DNA of 64,000 nucleotides, from NCBI GenBank assembly GCA_964649195.1, contig CAZYPK010000003.1, positions 1 to 64,000 of the forward strand. The letters are read 5' to 3'. The notes beneath the pieces were generated by a model. The model saw only the letters and a list, made by a program, of their open reading frames with translations, made no database searches and was not told the origin of the DNA. This document shows, piece by piece, positions 17,842-26,441 of the stretch. The stretch's first letter is position 1, and every line of letters begins with the position of its first letter. This stretch comes from JTS-RE9 sp964649195. GTDB taxonomy: Bacteria; Planctomycetota; Phycisphaerae; Phycisphaerales; Phycisphaeraceae. Both the position numbers and the translations under genes were made by a program.

Positions 17842-18129
17842 ATGGGCGGGCAGGATGCTCTCCCGTCAACGCAGGATGCATCGGAGGTGATGCGACACAA
17901 GCAACCTTTGGCCGTGTTTGGCGGTGAACTGCCCGGGTTGCTTCGCAATGAACCAACCTCATCGCTCGACCGGGCGGATGCTTCAATCCCGTCGCCCCGC
18001 CGGGGGGAACGCTTGGCCGTGCTGCTGATGCCTGATGCGATCGGGCGGCTGATTCAGCACCCGATTTTCACCATTCTCGCCGGCGCCGCGTTTGGTCTGC
18101 TTCTGCTTCGGTGGTTGTTGGGGAGTTGA
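17842..18129 (+). CDS. possible small membrane protein
   Basis: A 95-residue open frame beginning 9 nt after the scpA stop. Only the C-terminus is informative: one hydrophobic helix (about 72-92, HPIFTILAGAAFGLLLLRWLL). There is no convincing ribosome site before ATG 17842, and the first 60 residues look non-conserved. It may be a genuine tail-anchored protein co-transcribed with scpA, or translation may begin at an internal start such as the ATG at 18028 (MPDAIGRLIQ). I do not recognise a family. Confidence 0.35.
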   Translation: MGGQDALPSTQDASEVMRHKQPLAVFGGELPGLLRNEPTSSLDRADASIPSPRRGERLAVLLMPDAIGRLIQHPIFTILAGAAFGLLLLRWLLGS

Positions 18130-18149
18130 GTTTCGGTTGGAGAGGGGGT

Positions 18150-18240
18150 TGGAGGTCGGAGGTCGGAGCGAAGCCGCAAGCGGCTGTGGGGTTCTTCCTG
18201 TCCTCTGACCCCTGACCTCTGACCTCTGACTTCTGACTTC
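18150..18240. repeat. AGGTCGG / CTGACCT heptamer hairpin with GCCGCAAGCGGC core
   Basis: GGAGGTCGGAGGTCGG on the left, a GCCGCAAGCGGC palindrome at about 18173-18184 and CTGACCTCTGACCTCTGACTTCTGAC on the right form one long inverted structure. The same design occurs at 19060-19175 and 39990-40070. Confidence 0.85.
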
Positions 18241-18945
18241 TCACCTGTGCAGCACTGTGCCGTTGAGGTATTCCTTGACGGATTCGACGTGCCAGTCGAA
18301 GAAGAGGTAGTTGCGGGTGACGATGCTGCTGTTGTCAAAGCAATGGGTGGGGACGCGGGCGGTCTGTGCGACCCAGCCGGCGGTGGGTTCGCTGTATTGA
18401 TCGATGTCCCTGACGGCCGGTTTGGAGGAAGGGTTTTTCACGACGGAGTAAGTGGAAGGGCCGTATTCCGCGGAACCTTCGAAGGCTGGATAGCCGAAGA
18501 CCCTTTTGTTGGTGGCGGGGTTCTTTTCGCTCATGGCGCCGTAGATCACCGCGTTCTCCAGGGCGACTCCCGCCGGCTTCACGCGGAAGAAGCTGGGGCA
18601 GATGAATTCCCTGTTGATGTTCGCCGTGCCGCTGGCATGGGGGTAGCCCATGTAGGGCGCCAGCCACTGGGCCAGGGTTTTGCTGCTCGTGGTGTATTTG
18701 GCGCTCTGGCCATACCAGCTTGGGCCGGGGAGCATCCGGGTGTTGTCGGAGATGTGGTAGGCGGTGGCGCCGCCCATGGATTTGAGATGGCTCATGCAAC
18801 TGAGCTTCTCCGCATGGCAGCGCGAGACGCTCAGGCCCGGCAGCAACAGGGAGATCAACAGAATGATCAGGCTGACCACCAGCAGCATCTCAATGAGCGT
18901 GAAACCACGCGGCATACGGTCATCGCCAAGGCGTGAAGAACGCAT
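18241..18945 (-). CDS. prepilin-like secreted protein (DUF1559-like)
   Basis: A 234-residue protein with a type IV prepilin leader: MRSSRLGDDRMPRG followed by FTLIEMLLVVSLIILLISLLLPGL, where the prepilin peptidase cuts after Gly and Glu5 is present. The remainder resembles the many planctomycete prepilin-like proteins (Cys-containing first helix KLSCMSHLKSMGGATAYH, C-terminal FFDWHVESVKEYL in place of the usual DGHV motif). Planctomycetes encode dozens of these; their role is not established. ATG 18945 is used; a longer start at 18972 is possible. It stands alone and is not part of the pseudopilin operon at 25-30 kb. Confidence 0.8.
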   Translation of the reverse strand: MRSSRLGDDRMPRGFTLIEMLLVVSLIILLISLLLPGLSVSRCHAEKLSCMSHLKSMGGATAYHISDNTRMLPGPSWYGQSAKYTTSSKTLAQWLAPYMGYPHASGTANINREFICPSFFRVKPAGVALENAVIYGAMSEKNPATNKRVFGYPAFEGSAEYGPSTYSVVKNPSSKPAVRDIDQYSEPTAGWVAQTARVPTHCFDNSSIVTRNYLFFDWHVESVKEYLNGTVLHR

Positions 18946-19059
18946 CGGAGAACCTTTGTGAAAAAGCCACACGCCCCAATCAAACGGAACCGGCGGAAGC
19001 CAACGAAAATGGCGGACCTGTCGGACGAATGATTATAGTCGTGTTTCTTGGGGAGTACC

Positions 19060-19175
19060 AGTCAGAAGTCAGAGGTCAGAGGTCGGAGGTCGGAGGTCGG
19101 AGGTCGGAGCGAAGCCGCAAGCGGCTGTGGGGTTCTTCCTGTCCCCTGACCTCTGACTTCTGACTTCTGACTTCT
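19060..19175. repeat. AGGTCGG / CTGACTT heptamer hairpin with GCCGCAAGCGGC core
   Basis: Left arm GTCAGAAGTCAGAGGTCAGAGGTCGG and following units, core at about 19111-19122, right arm CTGACCTCTGACTTCTGACTTCTGAC. It lies upstream of a possible secreted-protein gene. Confidence 0.85.
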
Positions 19176-19216
19176 TCACTTGACGCGAACAGTTTTCGGT
19201 TCATAATGAAGGACTG

Positions 19217-19606
19217 GTGGAATCTCGCGGCAATCCAATTCGGATGGTGATGGCCCTGCTTGCGGTGGTCGTGCTGTCCGCTTTGTGTGCGGCTCAGGGG
19301 ATCATGGCCGCCACGCCGCGCTGGGATCCGGCCTGCGTGGATGGGACGGCAAACTATTGGTCCGCCGGCCGCGACCGGGATGCCTCCCCTTCCCGTTCGG
19401 TGCGGGCTTCCGATGCCCGGCTGCACGATGAGCTGATCGACGATGCCGCCGACGGATCGGGCGGCGGGCACATCGCTTCGCTTGCGCTGCGCGCCGATGG
19501 CCGGTGGGAACCGGTCCGCATCATCACGGCTGACCGCGACCTTTTCATTTCATCGCTGTGCCGGCTCAGTCCGCATCGGTTGAATCTGCCTCCGCCGGCG
19601 GTTTGA
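19217..19606 (+). CDS. hypothetical exported protein
   Basis: The open frame gives up to 129 residues starting at GTG 19217; ATG 19247 (MALLAVVVLSALCAAQGIMA) would place a signal peptide or membrane helix at the very N-terminus and is plausible. The rest is polar, with no motif I recognise (SARDR, DDAADGSGGGHIASLALRADGRWEPVRIITADRDLF). The regular codon periodicity supports coding, but evidence is modest. It lies upstream of secDF, separated from it by ERIC-like copy A3. Confidence 0.5.
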   Translation: MESRGNPIRMVMALLAVVVLSALCAAQGIMAATPRWDPACVDGTANYWSAGRDRDASPSRSVRASDARLHDELIDDAADGSGGGHIASLALRADGRWEPVRIITADRDLFISSLCRLSPHRLNLPPPAV

Positions 19607-19612
19607 ACCTTT

Positions 19613-19727
19613 GGGACTTCCGAACAACCTCCGCCCCCCGATGTACCGTGAACCAGGGATTGCTACGCCGCAAGCGGCTTGGGCGTGAGTGGTCCATTCG
19701 TTCGTCCGCCAAGGCGGACGGCTAAAT
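19613..19727. repeat. ERIC-like element copy A3 and adjacent GTCCGCC hairpin
   Basis: A3 (19613 to about 19694) has GGGACTTCCGAACAACC, GATGTACCGTGAACC, TTGCTAC, the GCCGCAAGCGGC core and GGGCGTGAG. It is followed at about 19699-19727 by TTCGTCCGCC/GGCGGACGG, a variant of the dispersed GTTCGCC hairpin. Both lie directly upstream of secDF. Confidence 0.8.
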
Positions 19728-19747
19728 CTTTTCTCACAGGTTTCAAC

Positions 19748-22700
19748 ATGCAGCAGCAAAACTCCCCCTGGCGACCACTGATCATCTTCGCGGTGATCGG
19801 TCTTTGCATCCTGTTCCTCGTCCAGAAGGGCCTCAAGCCCGGCATGGATCTGGCGGGCGGCTTCGTGCTCACCTACGACGTGGAAGTGCCTGAAGGACAG
19901 GACGCTGCCGAGGCGGTCGAGCAGATCATCCAGGTGCTCAGCAACCGCGTCGATCCCACCGGGCAGCGCAACCTCGCCTGGCGCAGGCAGGGCGCCAACC
20001 GTCTGGAGGTTCAGTCCGCGCTGGCGCCTGAAAGGGTGCGCACCCTGCGCGAAGCCTACCTGACGGCCTTCGAGGCGCTCAAGACCGGCAACGTCTCCCG
20101 TTATCAGCTCGAAAGCTCGCTGCGCGATCCCGCCCAGCGGCAGAAAGACTTCGACGCTCTGGCTCAAGGCAACGAGTCGCGCGCCGGCCTGCTGAAGAAC
20201 CTCGCCGCCGCTCATGATGCGATGGAAGCCGCCCGCGCCCCGTATGAAGAAGCGGTGAAGAACGCGGCCCAGGCGCAGGACAATCTCGAAAAGCTCCCGG
20301 CTGATGCGCCCCAGGAGCAGCGGTCGCAGATGATCGAGCACATCAAGACGATGACCTCCCTGCTGACGGAGAAGACCAAGGCCTACTTCGACGCCCGCAG
20401 CCGGTTTGAGCCGGCGATGAGCGCGGTGCTCTCGATGAACCTCAACGCCACGGAAGTGGAGCGGGTGCTCAACCTGCCCATTTCTCAGAAGACGCCCGAT
20501 GGCAAAACCATCAACCCCCGCGAGGAAGGGCTGGGCAAACTCAAGTCGGAGCATCCCGACCGTGCGGCGCAGTTGCAGGCCGCGGCGGATACCCATGCCC
20601 GGTATGCCGCCGAGCGCGGTCCGCTGGATGACCCGGAGGATCTGATCTCGATGCTTCGCGGCAGCGGCCTGCTGGAGTTCCGCATCGCCCCGCGTCCCGG
20701 TGAGATGTTCACCAGCTACCGCGACCAGCTTCGTGAGAAGGGTCCCAACGCCGGCCGCGACCGCGATTACCTCTGGTTCCCCGTCGATGACATCACCGCC
20801 TTTGCGGACACGGCGGAGGAGATGCGGGAGCTGGAGGCCAGTCCCGCCGGCTACTTCGCGGGCCGTCGCAACCTGGTGGGTGAAAAGTATGGCGACAAGT
20901 ATTACCTGCTGCTGAGCAACCGCAAGGGGCAGCGGATCAGCGCCGCCGAGCCGGGCTGGAAACTGGCCAACACGGCCCCTTCGCGGGATCGCACGGGTTT
21001 TCCTGCGATTTCGTTCAGCCTCAACACCGTCGGCGGTCAGTTGCTGGGCGAGATGACGGAGGCGAACCTGGGCGAGCTGATGACCATCGTGCTCGATGGC
21101 CGCGCCACCAACGCGGCAACGATTCAGTCGCGCATCGATGGCGAAGGCCAGCTCAGCAAGGGCAGCGGCGGCTACACGAAAAAGGAGATGGATTACCTGC
21201 TTCGCACGCTCAAGGCCGGCTCGCTCAAGGCGACGCTCAGCGAGCGCCCCAGCAGCATCAAGTTCTTCCAGGCCGAGGCCGGCGCGGACAACCTCAAGCG
21301 AGGCCAGGCCGCCTTCGTCATCGCCTTCATCATGGTGGCTCTCTTCCAGATCGGCTACTACTTCGGCTGGGGCGTCGTGGCCTTCGCCGCCGTCGTGCTC
21401 AACATCGTCATCATCCTCGGCATCATGGCCCTGCTCGAAGCGACCTTCACCATGGCGGGCATCGCCGGCGTCGTGCTGACCATCGGCATGGCGGTGGACG
21501 CCAACGTGCTCATCTTCGAGCGCATCCGCGAAGAGTTCGCCCGAGGCGCCGATGTGAAAACCGCCGTCCGACTCGGCTTCGACAAGGCCACCTCCACCAT
21601 CTTCGATTCCAACATCACCACCCTCATCACCTGTCTGATCCTGGGCTACTTCGCCACCACCGATGTCCGGGGCTTCGCCGTCTCGCTGGGCATCGGCCTG
21701 GTCGCCAACGTCTTCACCGCGGTTTACTGCTCGCGATGGGTCATCGATCTCTGGATCAGGCTCAAGAACCCCGTCACCGGCCCCATGCTCCCGATCATCT
21801 TCCCCGCCGTGCAGAACATGCTCACCCCGACCTTCCAGTGGATGACCAAGCGGAAGCTGTTCTTCACCGTCAGCGGCGTGGCCTGCGTCCTGGGTATGAC
21901 CCTCTTTTTCGCCCGGGGCGTCAACATGCTCGACATCGAGTTCCGGTCGGGCACGCAGGTGGGCATCAAGCTCGCCGGCGACCGGATGATCTCGCTCGAC
22001 GAGGCCCGATCCCGTCTCAAAAAAGTCGCCGACGAACGCCAGATGCCCGAACTGGCCACGCCCATCGCCTCGCTGGTGCCCGTCGGCGACTTGACGCTCA
22101 AGCACGAGGCCCGCGAGTTCAACATCAGCGTGATCAACGAAGACAGCCTGAAGGTGAGCGATGCGATCAAGGAGGCGTTCAAGGATGTGCTCAATGTCGA
22201 ACGCGCGATCCGCTTCAGGGGCGACGGCTTCGACAAGCCGGCGGAAACATCCGAAGATGAAACGTCCGCGGCGTCGGCCCGGCTGCCGGAGTTCATGTCG
22301 ATCATCCGCAGCGAGGACCTGGGCGAAAACATCGGCCGGCCCACCAGCGTCAAGGTCCACGACTACATCGGCGGCGTCGCCATCGTGCTCGATGACCTCC
22401 AACCGGCCGCGACGGTCGAGCACCTGACCGAACGCATCAGGCGTCAGCGCTCAGGCCCCCTGGGCGAACAACTGGGCAACCGCGACTTCCAGGTCATCGG
22501 CCTGGACCGGGCCGCCGCGGAGGCCACCCCCCTGGAAGTTTCCACCGAACCGCTCTACGCCTCGGCCGTGGTGATCGTCACCGACCGGGCCACCAACTAT
22601 GCCGAAAGCCCGGATATTTTCGCCACCGACATCACCGGACTGGCGGGGACCGAGTGGACCCTGGTCCGCGAGGCCCTGCTGCGCGATTCCAGCCTCGACA

Positions 22701-23317
22701 GCGTCTCCAACTTCTCCAGCCAGGTCTCGGCGACCATGCAGCGGCAGGCCATCGTCGCCCTGCTGCTGAGCATGTTGGCCATGGCGATCTACGTCTGGAT
22801 CCGCTTCGGCTCCCTCCGCTTCGGCGCCGGCGCCATCGTCGCCCTCATGCACGATGTCGCCATCGCCCTGGGCTTCGTCGCCATCTCCGGCATCCTCTAT
22901 GACACGCCCATCGGACCGCTGCTGGGACTGAGCGACTTCAAGATCAACCTCACCATGGTCGCCGCGATCCTCACCATCGTCGGCTACTCGCTCAACGACA
23001 AGATCGTCGTCTTCGACCGCATCCGCGAACTGCGCGGCAGGCTCACCACGGTCAACGAATCGCTGATCAACGACGCCATCAACCAGACCATCAGCCGCAC
23101 CATCCTCACCGGCGGCACCACCCTGGTGGCCCTGCTGGTGCTCTACTTCCTGGGCGGCGAAGCGGTGCGCGGCTTCGCCTACGCCCTGTTCATCGGCATC
23201 CTCGCCGGAACCTACAGCTCCATCGCCATCGCCGCCCCGCTGCTGTTGGGCAAGAACCTGGGCGCCGCGGACGACAACGCCCCCCTCGCCAAACCCGCCG
23301 GTTCACCGACGGCGTGA
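19748..23317 (+). CDS. secDF: fused SecD-SecF protein-export subunit
   Basis: SecDF uses the proton gradient to help pull preproteins through SecYEG and recycle SecA. Both halves are in one 1189-residue chain. The SecD part (about 1-700) has TM1 at the N-terminus, the P1 motif GMDLAGGFVLTYDV, AISFSLNTVGGQLLGEMTEANLGE and the transmembrane motif GMAVDANVLIFERIREE. The SecF part (from about 710) has NMLDIEFRSGTQVGIKLAG and VGYSLNDKIVVFDRIRELRGR. A large region between residues about 60 and 290, rich in Ala/Glu and probably helical (RPRDPAQRQKDFDALAQ, EKLPADAPQEQRSQMIEHIKTMTSLL), expands the periplasmic domain relative to E. coli. ATG 19748 (MQQQNSPWRPLIIF) gives the correct TM1. No yajC is adjacent. 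Confidence 0.95.
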   Translation: MQQQNSPWRPLIIFAVIGLCILFLVQKGLKPGMDLAGGFVLTYDVEVPEGQDAAEAVEQIIQVLSNRVDPTGQRNLAWRRQGANRLEVQSALAPERVRTLREAYLTAFEALKTGNVSRYQLESSLRDPAQRQKDFDALAQGNESRAGLLKNLAAAHDAMEAARAPYEEAVKNAAQAQDNLEKLPADAPQEQRSQMIEHIKTMTSLLTEKTKAYFDARSRFEPAMSAVLSMNLNATEVERVLNLPISQKTPDGKTINPREEGLGKLKSEHPDRAAQLQAAADTHARYAAERGPLDDPEDLISMLRGSGLLEFRIAPRPGEMFTSYRDQLREKGPNAGRDRDYLWFPVDDITAFADTAEEMRELEASPAGYFAGRRNLVGEKYGDKYYLLLSNRKGQRISAAEPGWKLANTAPSRDRTGFPAISFSLNTVGGQLLGEMTEANLGELMTIVLDGRATNAATIQSRIDGEGQLSKGSGGYTKKEMDYLLRTLKAGSLKATLSERPSSIKFFQAEAGADNLKRGQAAFVIAFIMVALFQIGYYFGWGVVAFAAVVLNIVIILGIMALLEATFTMAGIAGVVLTIGMAVDANVLIFERIREEFARGADVKTAVRLGFDKATSTIFDSNITTLITCLILGYFATTDVRGFAVSLGIGLVANVFTAVYCSRWVIDLWIRLKNPVTGPMLPIIFPAVQNMLTPTFQWMTKRKLFFTVSGVACVLGMTLFFARGVNMLDIEFRSGTQVGIKLAGDRMISLDEARSRLKKVADERQMPELATPIASLVPVGDLTLKHEAREFNISVINEDSLKVSDAIKEAFKDVLNVERAIRFRGDGFDKPAETSEDETSAASARLPEFMSIIRSEDLGENIGRPTSVKVHDYIGGVAIVLDDLQPAATVEHLTERIRRQRSGPLGEQLGNRDFQVIGLDRAAAEATPLEVSTEPLYASAVVIVTDRATNYAESPDIFATDITGLAGTEWTLVREALLRDSSLDSVSNFSSQVSATMQRQAIVALLLSMLAMAIYVWIRFGSLRFGAGAIVALMHDVAIALGFVAISGILYDTPIGPLLGLSDFKINLTMVAAILTIVGYSLNDKIVVFDRIRELRGRLTTVNESLINDAINQTISRTILTGGTTLVALLVLYFLGGEAVRGFAYALFIGILAGTYSSIAIAAPLLLGKNLGAADDNAPLAKPAGSPTA

Positions 23318-23507
23318 GGCTTGGCCCTCACCTGTCTCAATCGCCCCGCTGCGCGGCGATTGAGACTGTCCTCTCCCTGGGGGAGAGGGCGAAGCGGCAG
23401 GCCGCGACGGCCCTGGCCTGCTTCTGCATTCCGCCCTGTCTGGGTATCATGGAAGTATCGGGGTTCGCCTTCCGCCTTCCGACAGGTCTGAAGTCAGGAG
23501 ACACATC

Positions 23508-23954
23508 ATGGCCATGTTCCATCGCTTCTCGTTGCTGGCGCTGCTTGTCGCATCCATGTCGATTGTCGCTCCGGTCCGGGGCGATGATGATGCGAAGATG
23601 AAGGAGGACAAGAAGGAAGGCAAGAAAGAGGAGAAGAAGGAAAAGGAGTGGTCCACGCTCTACACGGTGAGCAACGAGCCGGGCGGGTTCAAGCATTTTG
23701 ATGTGGGCGAGAACAGCAAGGTGAAGTTTTCCTGGGTGACCGCCCCCGATGGAGGGGTGCCGCAGTTTCGCGTGACCGTGGCCAAGCTCAACCCCCGCAA
23801 CGGCAGCTACCAGATCATCGGCACCATCGTCTCGACCAACACCGCCGCGAAAAGTTCATCCGGCATGGTGCTGGCCGCCGGGAAGTATCGCCTCTACGTC
23901 GCCACGAAGTTCATGAAGTACACGCTGACCGTCGAAGGCCAGCCGCTCAAGTAA
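23508..23954 (+). CDS. secreted Lys/Glu-rich small protein
   Basis: A 148-residue protein with a signal peptide (MAMFHRFSLLALLVASMSIVAPVRG, cleaved near residue 25). A highly charged segment follows (DDDAKMKEDKKEGKKEEKKEKEW), then a compact beta-rich region of about 100 residues (GGFKHFDVGENSKVKFSWVT, KYRLYVATKFMKYTLTVEGQPLK). ATG 23508 follows CAGGAGAC at about 23496-23503. It lies 190 nt after secDF on the same strand. I do not recognise a family; a small periplasmic or outer-surface protein is all that can be said. Confidence 0.75.
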   Translation: MAMFHRFSLLALLVASMSIVAPVRGDDDAKMKEDKKEGKKEEKKEKEWSTLYTVSNEPGGFKHFDVGENSKVKFSWVTAPDGGVPQFRVTVAKLNPRNGSYQIIGTIVSTNTAAKSSSGMVLAAGKYRLYVATKFMKYTLTVEGQPLK

Positions 23955-23961
23955 CGCATGG

Positions 23962-24262
23962 CCGGTGGCTGGGGCTCCGCCCGAGCCGCGACTCAACGAG
24001 TCGCGGACGTGAACAGCCTCAAGGGTGGTCAAGCAGACCTTCGACGGCGGAACTCGGCGGGTGGCTGGGGCTGGAGGCTTTGCGCAAGCCCCGGCCCAGC
24101 GACCATCGACTTTCAGTTGCGCCACCTTGCTTCGCGCATCTGGGCCGGGGCTTCGCGGACTCAGCCCCAGCCACCCGCCGCCGCGCGATCGACGCCGCCC
24201 ATCAACCGCGCGATGGACACCCCTTCAGGCTGTTTGCGTCCGCGACTCGTTGAGTCGCGGCT
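23962..24262. repeat. repeat cluster: two CCGCGACTCG palindrome copies flanking a GGTGGCTGGGG inverted repeat
   Basis: 23984-24033 is an inverted copy and 24217-24262 a direct copy of the element at 7254-7303. Between them, 24059-24176 is bounded by GGGTGGCTGGGGCT and AGCCCCAGCCACCC. It contains GCGCAAGCCCCGGCCCAGCG, ACTTTCAGTTGCGCCACC and TTGCTTCGCGCATC, which recur at 28147-28220. The whole gap between the secreted protein and kdsB is repeat DNA. Confidence 0.85.
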
Positions 24263-24268
24263 CGGTGT

Positions 24269-25015
24269 TCACCCCGCGCATCGCTTCACGAAGGCTTCGT
24301 ACTGTTCGGGCGTGTCGATGCCGTGGTGTCGCACCTGCGTCTTCACAACCGCGATGGCGTAGCCGTGCTCCAGGGCGCGGAGTTGTTCGAGCTGCTCCAT
24401 CTGTTCCAGCGGCGTCGGGGCGAGCGTGACATACTTGAGCAGGAAATCCCGGCGATAAGCGTAGCAGCCCGGATGCTTCAGCGGCGGCGCCAGCCTGCGG
24501 TTGTCACGATCGTAAGGAATCAGCGAACGGGAAAAATACATCGCCCGCAGCCGGCCGTTCACATTCGCGGTCACCAGCTTGACGATGTTCGGATTCGTCG
24601 GGTCCTCATCCTCCGCAAAATCACCGGCGAGCGTGGCCATCGGGGCGTCGGAATCGATCATCAACCCGTCGATCAGCTCATCGATCACCCTCGGCTCGAT
24701 GTCCGGCTCATCGCCCTGCACGTTGACCACAAGCTGTTCGTCGCGGACATGTTGCTCGATGTTGCGCACCACCTCGGCGATGCGGCTGGTGCCGTTGGGG
24801 TGGTCGCCGGTCATCATCGCCTCGCAACCGAAGGCCCGCACCGCCGAGAGGATGCGCTGATCATCCGTGGCGACGATGATGCGGCCGACCTGCCGCGCCA
24901 GCCGCACCCGTTCAACCACATGGCGGATCAGCGGCTTGCCCGTCGCATCGGCCAGCGGCTTGCCGGGAAACCGCGTGGAGGCGAACCGGGCGGGAATGAC
25001 AACCAGTGCAGGCAT
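24269..25015 (-). CDS. kdsB: 3-deoxy-manno-octulosonate cytidylyltransferase
   Basis: CMP-Kdo synthetase activates Kdo with CTP for transfer onto lipid A. The 248-residue product has the family signature VVIPARFASTRFPGKPLADATGKPLI, VATDDQRI, the GDHPNGTSRIAEV segment, VNVQGDEPDIEP and CYAYRRDFLLKYV ... PTPLEQMEQLEQLRALEHGYAI near the C-terminus. The length is typical. ATG 25015 is used. It is the last gene of the minus-strand pseudopilin set, but repeats of about 200 nt separate it from the K-like gene, so shared transcription is uncertain. It works in the same pathway as kdsD at 14849. Confidence 0.95.
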   Translation of the reverse strand: MPALVVIPARFASTRFPGKPLADATGKPLIRHVVERVRLARQVGRIIVATDDQRILSAVRAFGCEAMMTGDHPNGTSRIAEVVRNIEQHVRDEQLVVNVQGDEPDIEPRVIDELIDGLMIDSDAPMATLAGDFAEDEDPTNPNIVKLVTANVNGRLRAMYFSRSLIPYDRDNRRLAPPLKHPGCYAYRRDFLLKYVTLAPTPLEQMEQLEQLRALEHGYAIAVVKTQVRHHGIDTPEQYEAFVKRCAG

Positions 25016-25056
25016 CGCACGATTGTCGGGTGGGGAGGGGAAAAGTCAAAGACATC

Positions 25057-25210
25057 AGTTCTGAGTTCCGAGTTGGGATGATTTCGGATTGCGGATTGCG
25101 GATTGCGGATTTGAAATTTGAGATTTCAAATTTGAAATCCCCTTCATGTCTTTCCGCCGACTTGGAACTTGGAACTCGGAACTCAGAACTCAGAACTCAG
25201 AACTCGGAAC
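25057..25210. repeat. mixed heptamer arrays (GAGTTCC, ATTGCGG, GAACTCA)
   Basis: GATTGCG units (25087-25110), ATTTGAA/GATTTCA units (25108-25140) and GGAACTC/GAACTCA units (25165-25210) follow one another. They fill the gap between kdsB and the K-like pseudopilin gene. Confidence 0.8.
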
Positions 25211-25214
25211 TTAC

Positions 25215-25712
25215 TCAAGGCATGACTTCCTGCCGCCAGGTGCCTGCGACCGGGAGCATGAGGCCGCTGCCGTTGGGCAGAAGCTGGACGGACTGGATGC
25301 GCACGGCTTTGCCGAAGGTGGCCTTGCCGTGGATTCGCACGGGGTCGGTGCTGTTGTTGCCGAGGTTGCCATCGGTTTCATCGACGAGCTTGAACGCGAT
25401 GCTGCCGCCTTCGAAGCTCAGGTCGGCCGTCCAGGTGTCATGCTTGTAGTTGGATCGCCAACCGGCATCGCCGCGAATCAGGGTCCGCCCAAGCTCGATG
25501 GCCGCGTCGCAGGCGACCGCGGCCCGCATCGCGTTGTTGGCGTTGACGCTGATCCGGGCCTGGAGATTCACCGCGTACAGACCCGCCACGCCAAGGACGG
25601 AAATGATCATCGAAGCCCCCAGCACCGCCAGATAAACCCCGCCCCGGCAGCGCGCGGCGCCGCGTGCGGGGATGACTGTTTTGATCGAATGACATTTGGT
25701 AAATGGGTGCAT
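25215..25712 (-). CDS. GspK/PilX-like minor pseudopilin component
   Basis: The 165-residue product has a positively charged N-terminus (MHPFTKCHSIKTVIPARGAARCRG) followed by a hydrophobic helix VYLAVLGASMIISVLGVAGLYAV, and then AVACDAAIELGRTLI, as in the helical stem of GspK or PilX proteins. The rest is a short beta-rich domain. It is the last pseudopilin gene in a minus-strand series C-G-H-J-I-K. It is much shorter than true GspK (over 300 residues), so it may be a truncated or a PilX-like form. ATG 25712 is the first start after a repeat tract. The assignment rests mostly on position. Confidence 0.6.
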   Translation of the reverse strand: MHPFTKCHSIKTVIPARGAARCRGGVYLAVLGASMIISVLGVAGLYAVNLQARISVNANNAMRAAVACDAAIELGRTLIRGDAGWRSNYKHDTWTADLSFEGGSIAFKLVDETDGNLGNNSTDPVRIHGKATFGKAVRIQSVQLLPNGSGLMLPVAGTWRQEVMP

Positions 25713-25741
25713 GTTTAAGGTCTCTGTTGGAATGGGGATGA

Positions 25742-25935
25742 AAAGTTCCGGGTTCCGAGTTCCGAGTTCCGAGTTCCGGGTTGGGATGATTTCGGATTTC
25801 GGATTTGAGATTTGAGATTTCGAATTTGAAATCCCCTTCATGTCTTTCCGCCGACCTGGAACATGGAACATGGAACTCGGAACTTGCCTTCCCCCTTGCC
25901 TTTCAACTCGGAACCCGGAACCCGGAACTCGGAAC
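25742..25935. repeat. GGTTCCGAGTTCC and TTTGAGA heptamer arrays with inverted partner
   Basis: GTTCCGA units at 25744-25785 are mirrored by GGAACTC/GGAACCC units at 25856-25935. TTCGGAT and TTTGAGA heptamers lie between. The gap separates the K-like and I-like genes. Confidence 0.85.
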
Positions 25936-25943
25936 TTTCCCCT

Positions 25944-26441
25944 CTAATCCACATTCCCTCGCAGCGTCACCATCGTGGCCACGACCTTCTTGCCCCGGCT
26001 GACGGTGATGGTGATGCGCTTGAGATTCGTCTCGCTGCTTCGGACGGATTTCAGATTGCGGGGATCGACCCATTCCACCATCACCGAGCGGGTCCAGCCA
26101 TCGAAGCCCGCGATGATGCCGCCATCCTTTCGCTGCGGCGGGCTGGCGGACCATTTGTGGTAGTCATCGACATCGTTGAACAGCGAGCGGTTGCCGGTCA
26201 CTTCCGGGCCGCCGGGTCCCAGTATGGCGCCGCCGCCCACCGGGTCCCAGTAAGGCAGCGGGGTGATCTCGGCGAGCAGTTGCTGCGCCAGCTCGTGGCC
26301 GCGCCGGTTGTCCGCCGTGATCGCCTCGGTGATGCGGGCGCTGCCCACCGTGTGCAGCGCCGCGACATACATCACCCCGACGATGCCGACGGAGACCACC
26401 GTTTCGATCAGCGTGAAGCCCGTGCGACGGTTTCGTCTCAT
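25944..26441 (-). CDS. GspI/PilV-like pseudopilin
   Basis: The 165-residue product starts MRRNRRTGFTLIETVVSVGIVGVMYVAALHTVGSA: a short basic leader, Gly cleavage site, N-methyl-Phe and Glu5, then the GspI-type stem (RITEAITADNRRGHELAQQLLAEI). Minor pseudopilins I, J, K and H form the tip complex of the type II secretion pseudopilus in the periplasm. Its start overlaps the end of the J-like gene by 4 nt (26438-26441), showing tight coupling. Confidence 0.8.
   Translation of the reverse strand: MRRNRRTGFTLIETVVSVGIVGVMYVAALHTVGSARITEAITADNRRGHELAQQLLAEITPLPYWDPVGGGAILGPGGPEVTGNRSLFNDVDDYHKWSASPPQRKDGGIIAGFDGWTRSVMVEWVDPRNLKSVRSSETNLKRITITVSRGKKVVATMVTLRGNVD

Noticed and set aside
19550..22423. 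957-residue open frame on the minus strand
   Set aside because: It lies wholly opposite secDF, whose motifs are unmistakable. Long antisense frames are expected in high-GC coding DNA. It is Gly/Glu/His-rich with no family features.
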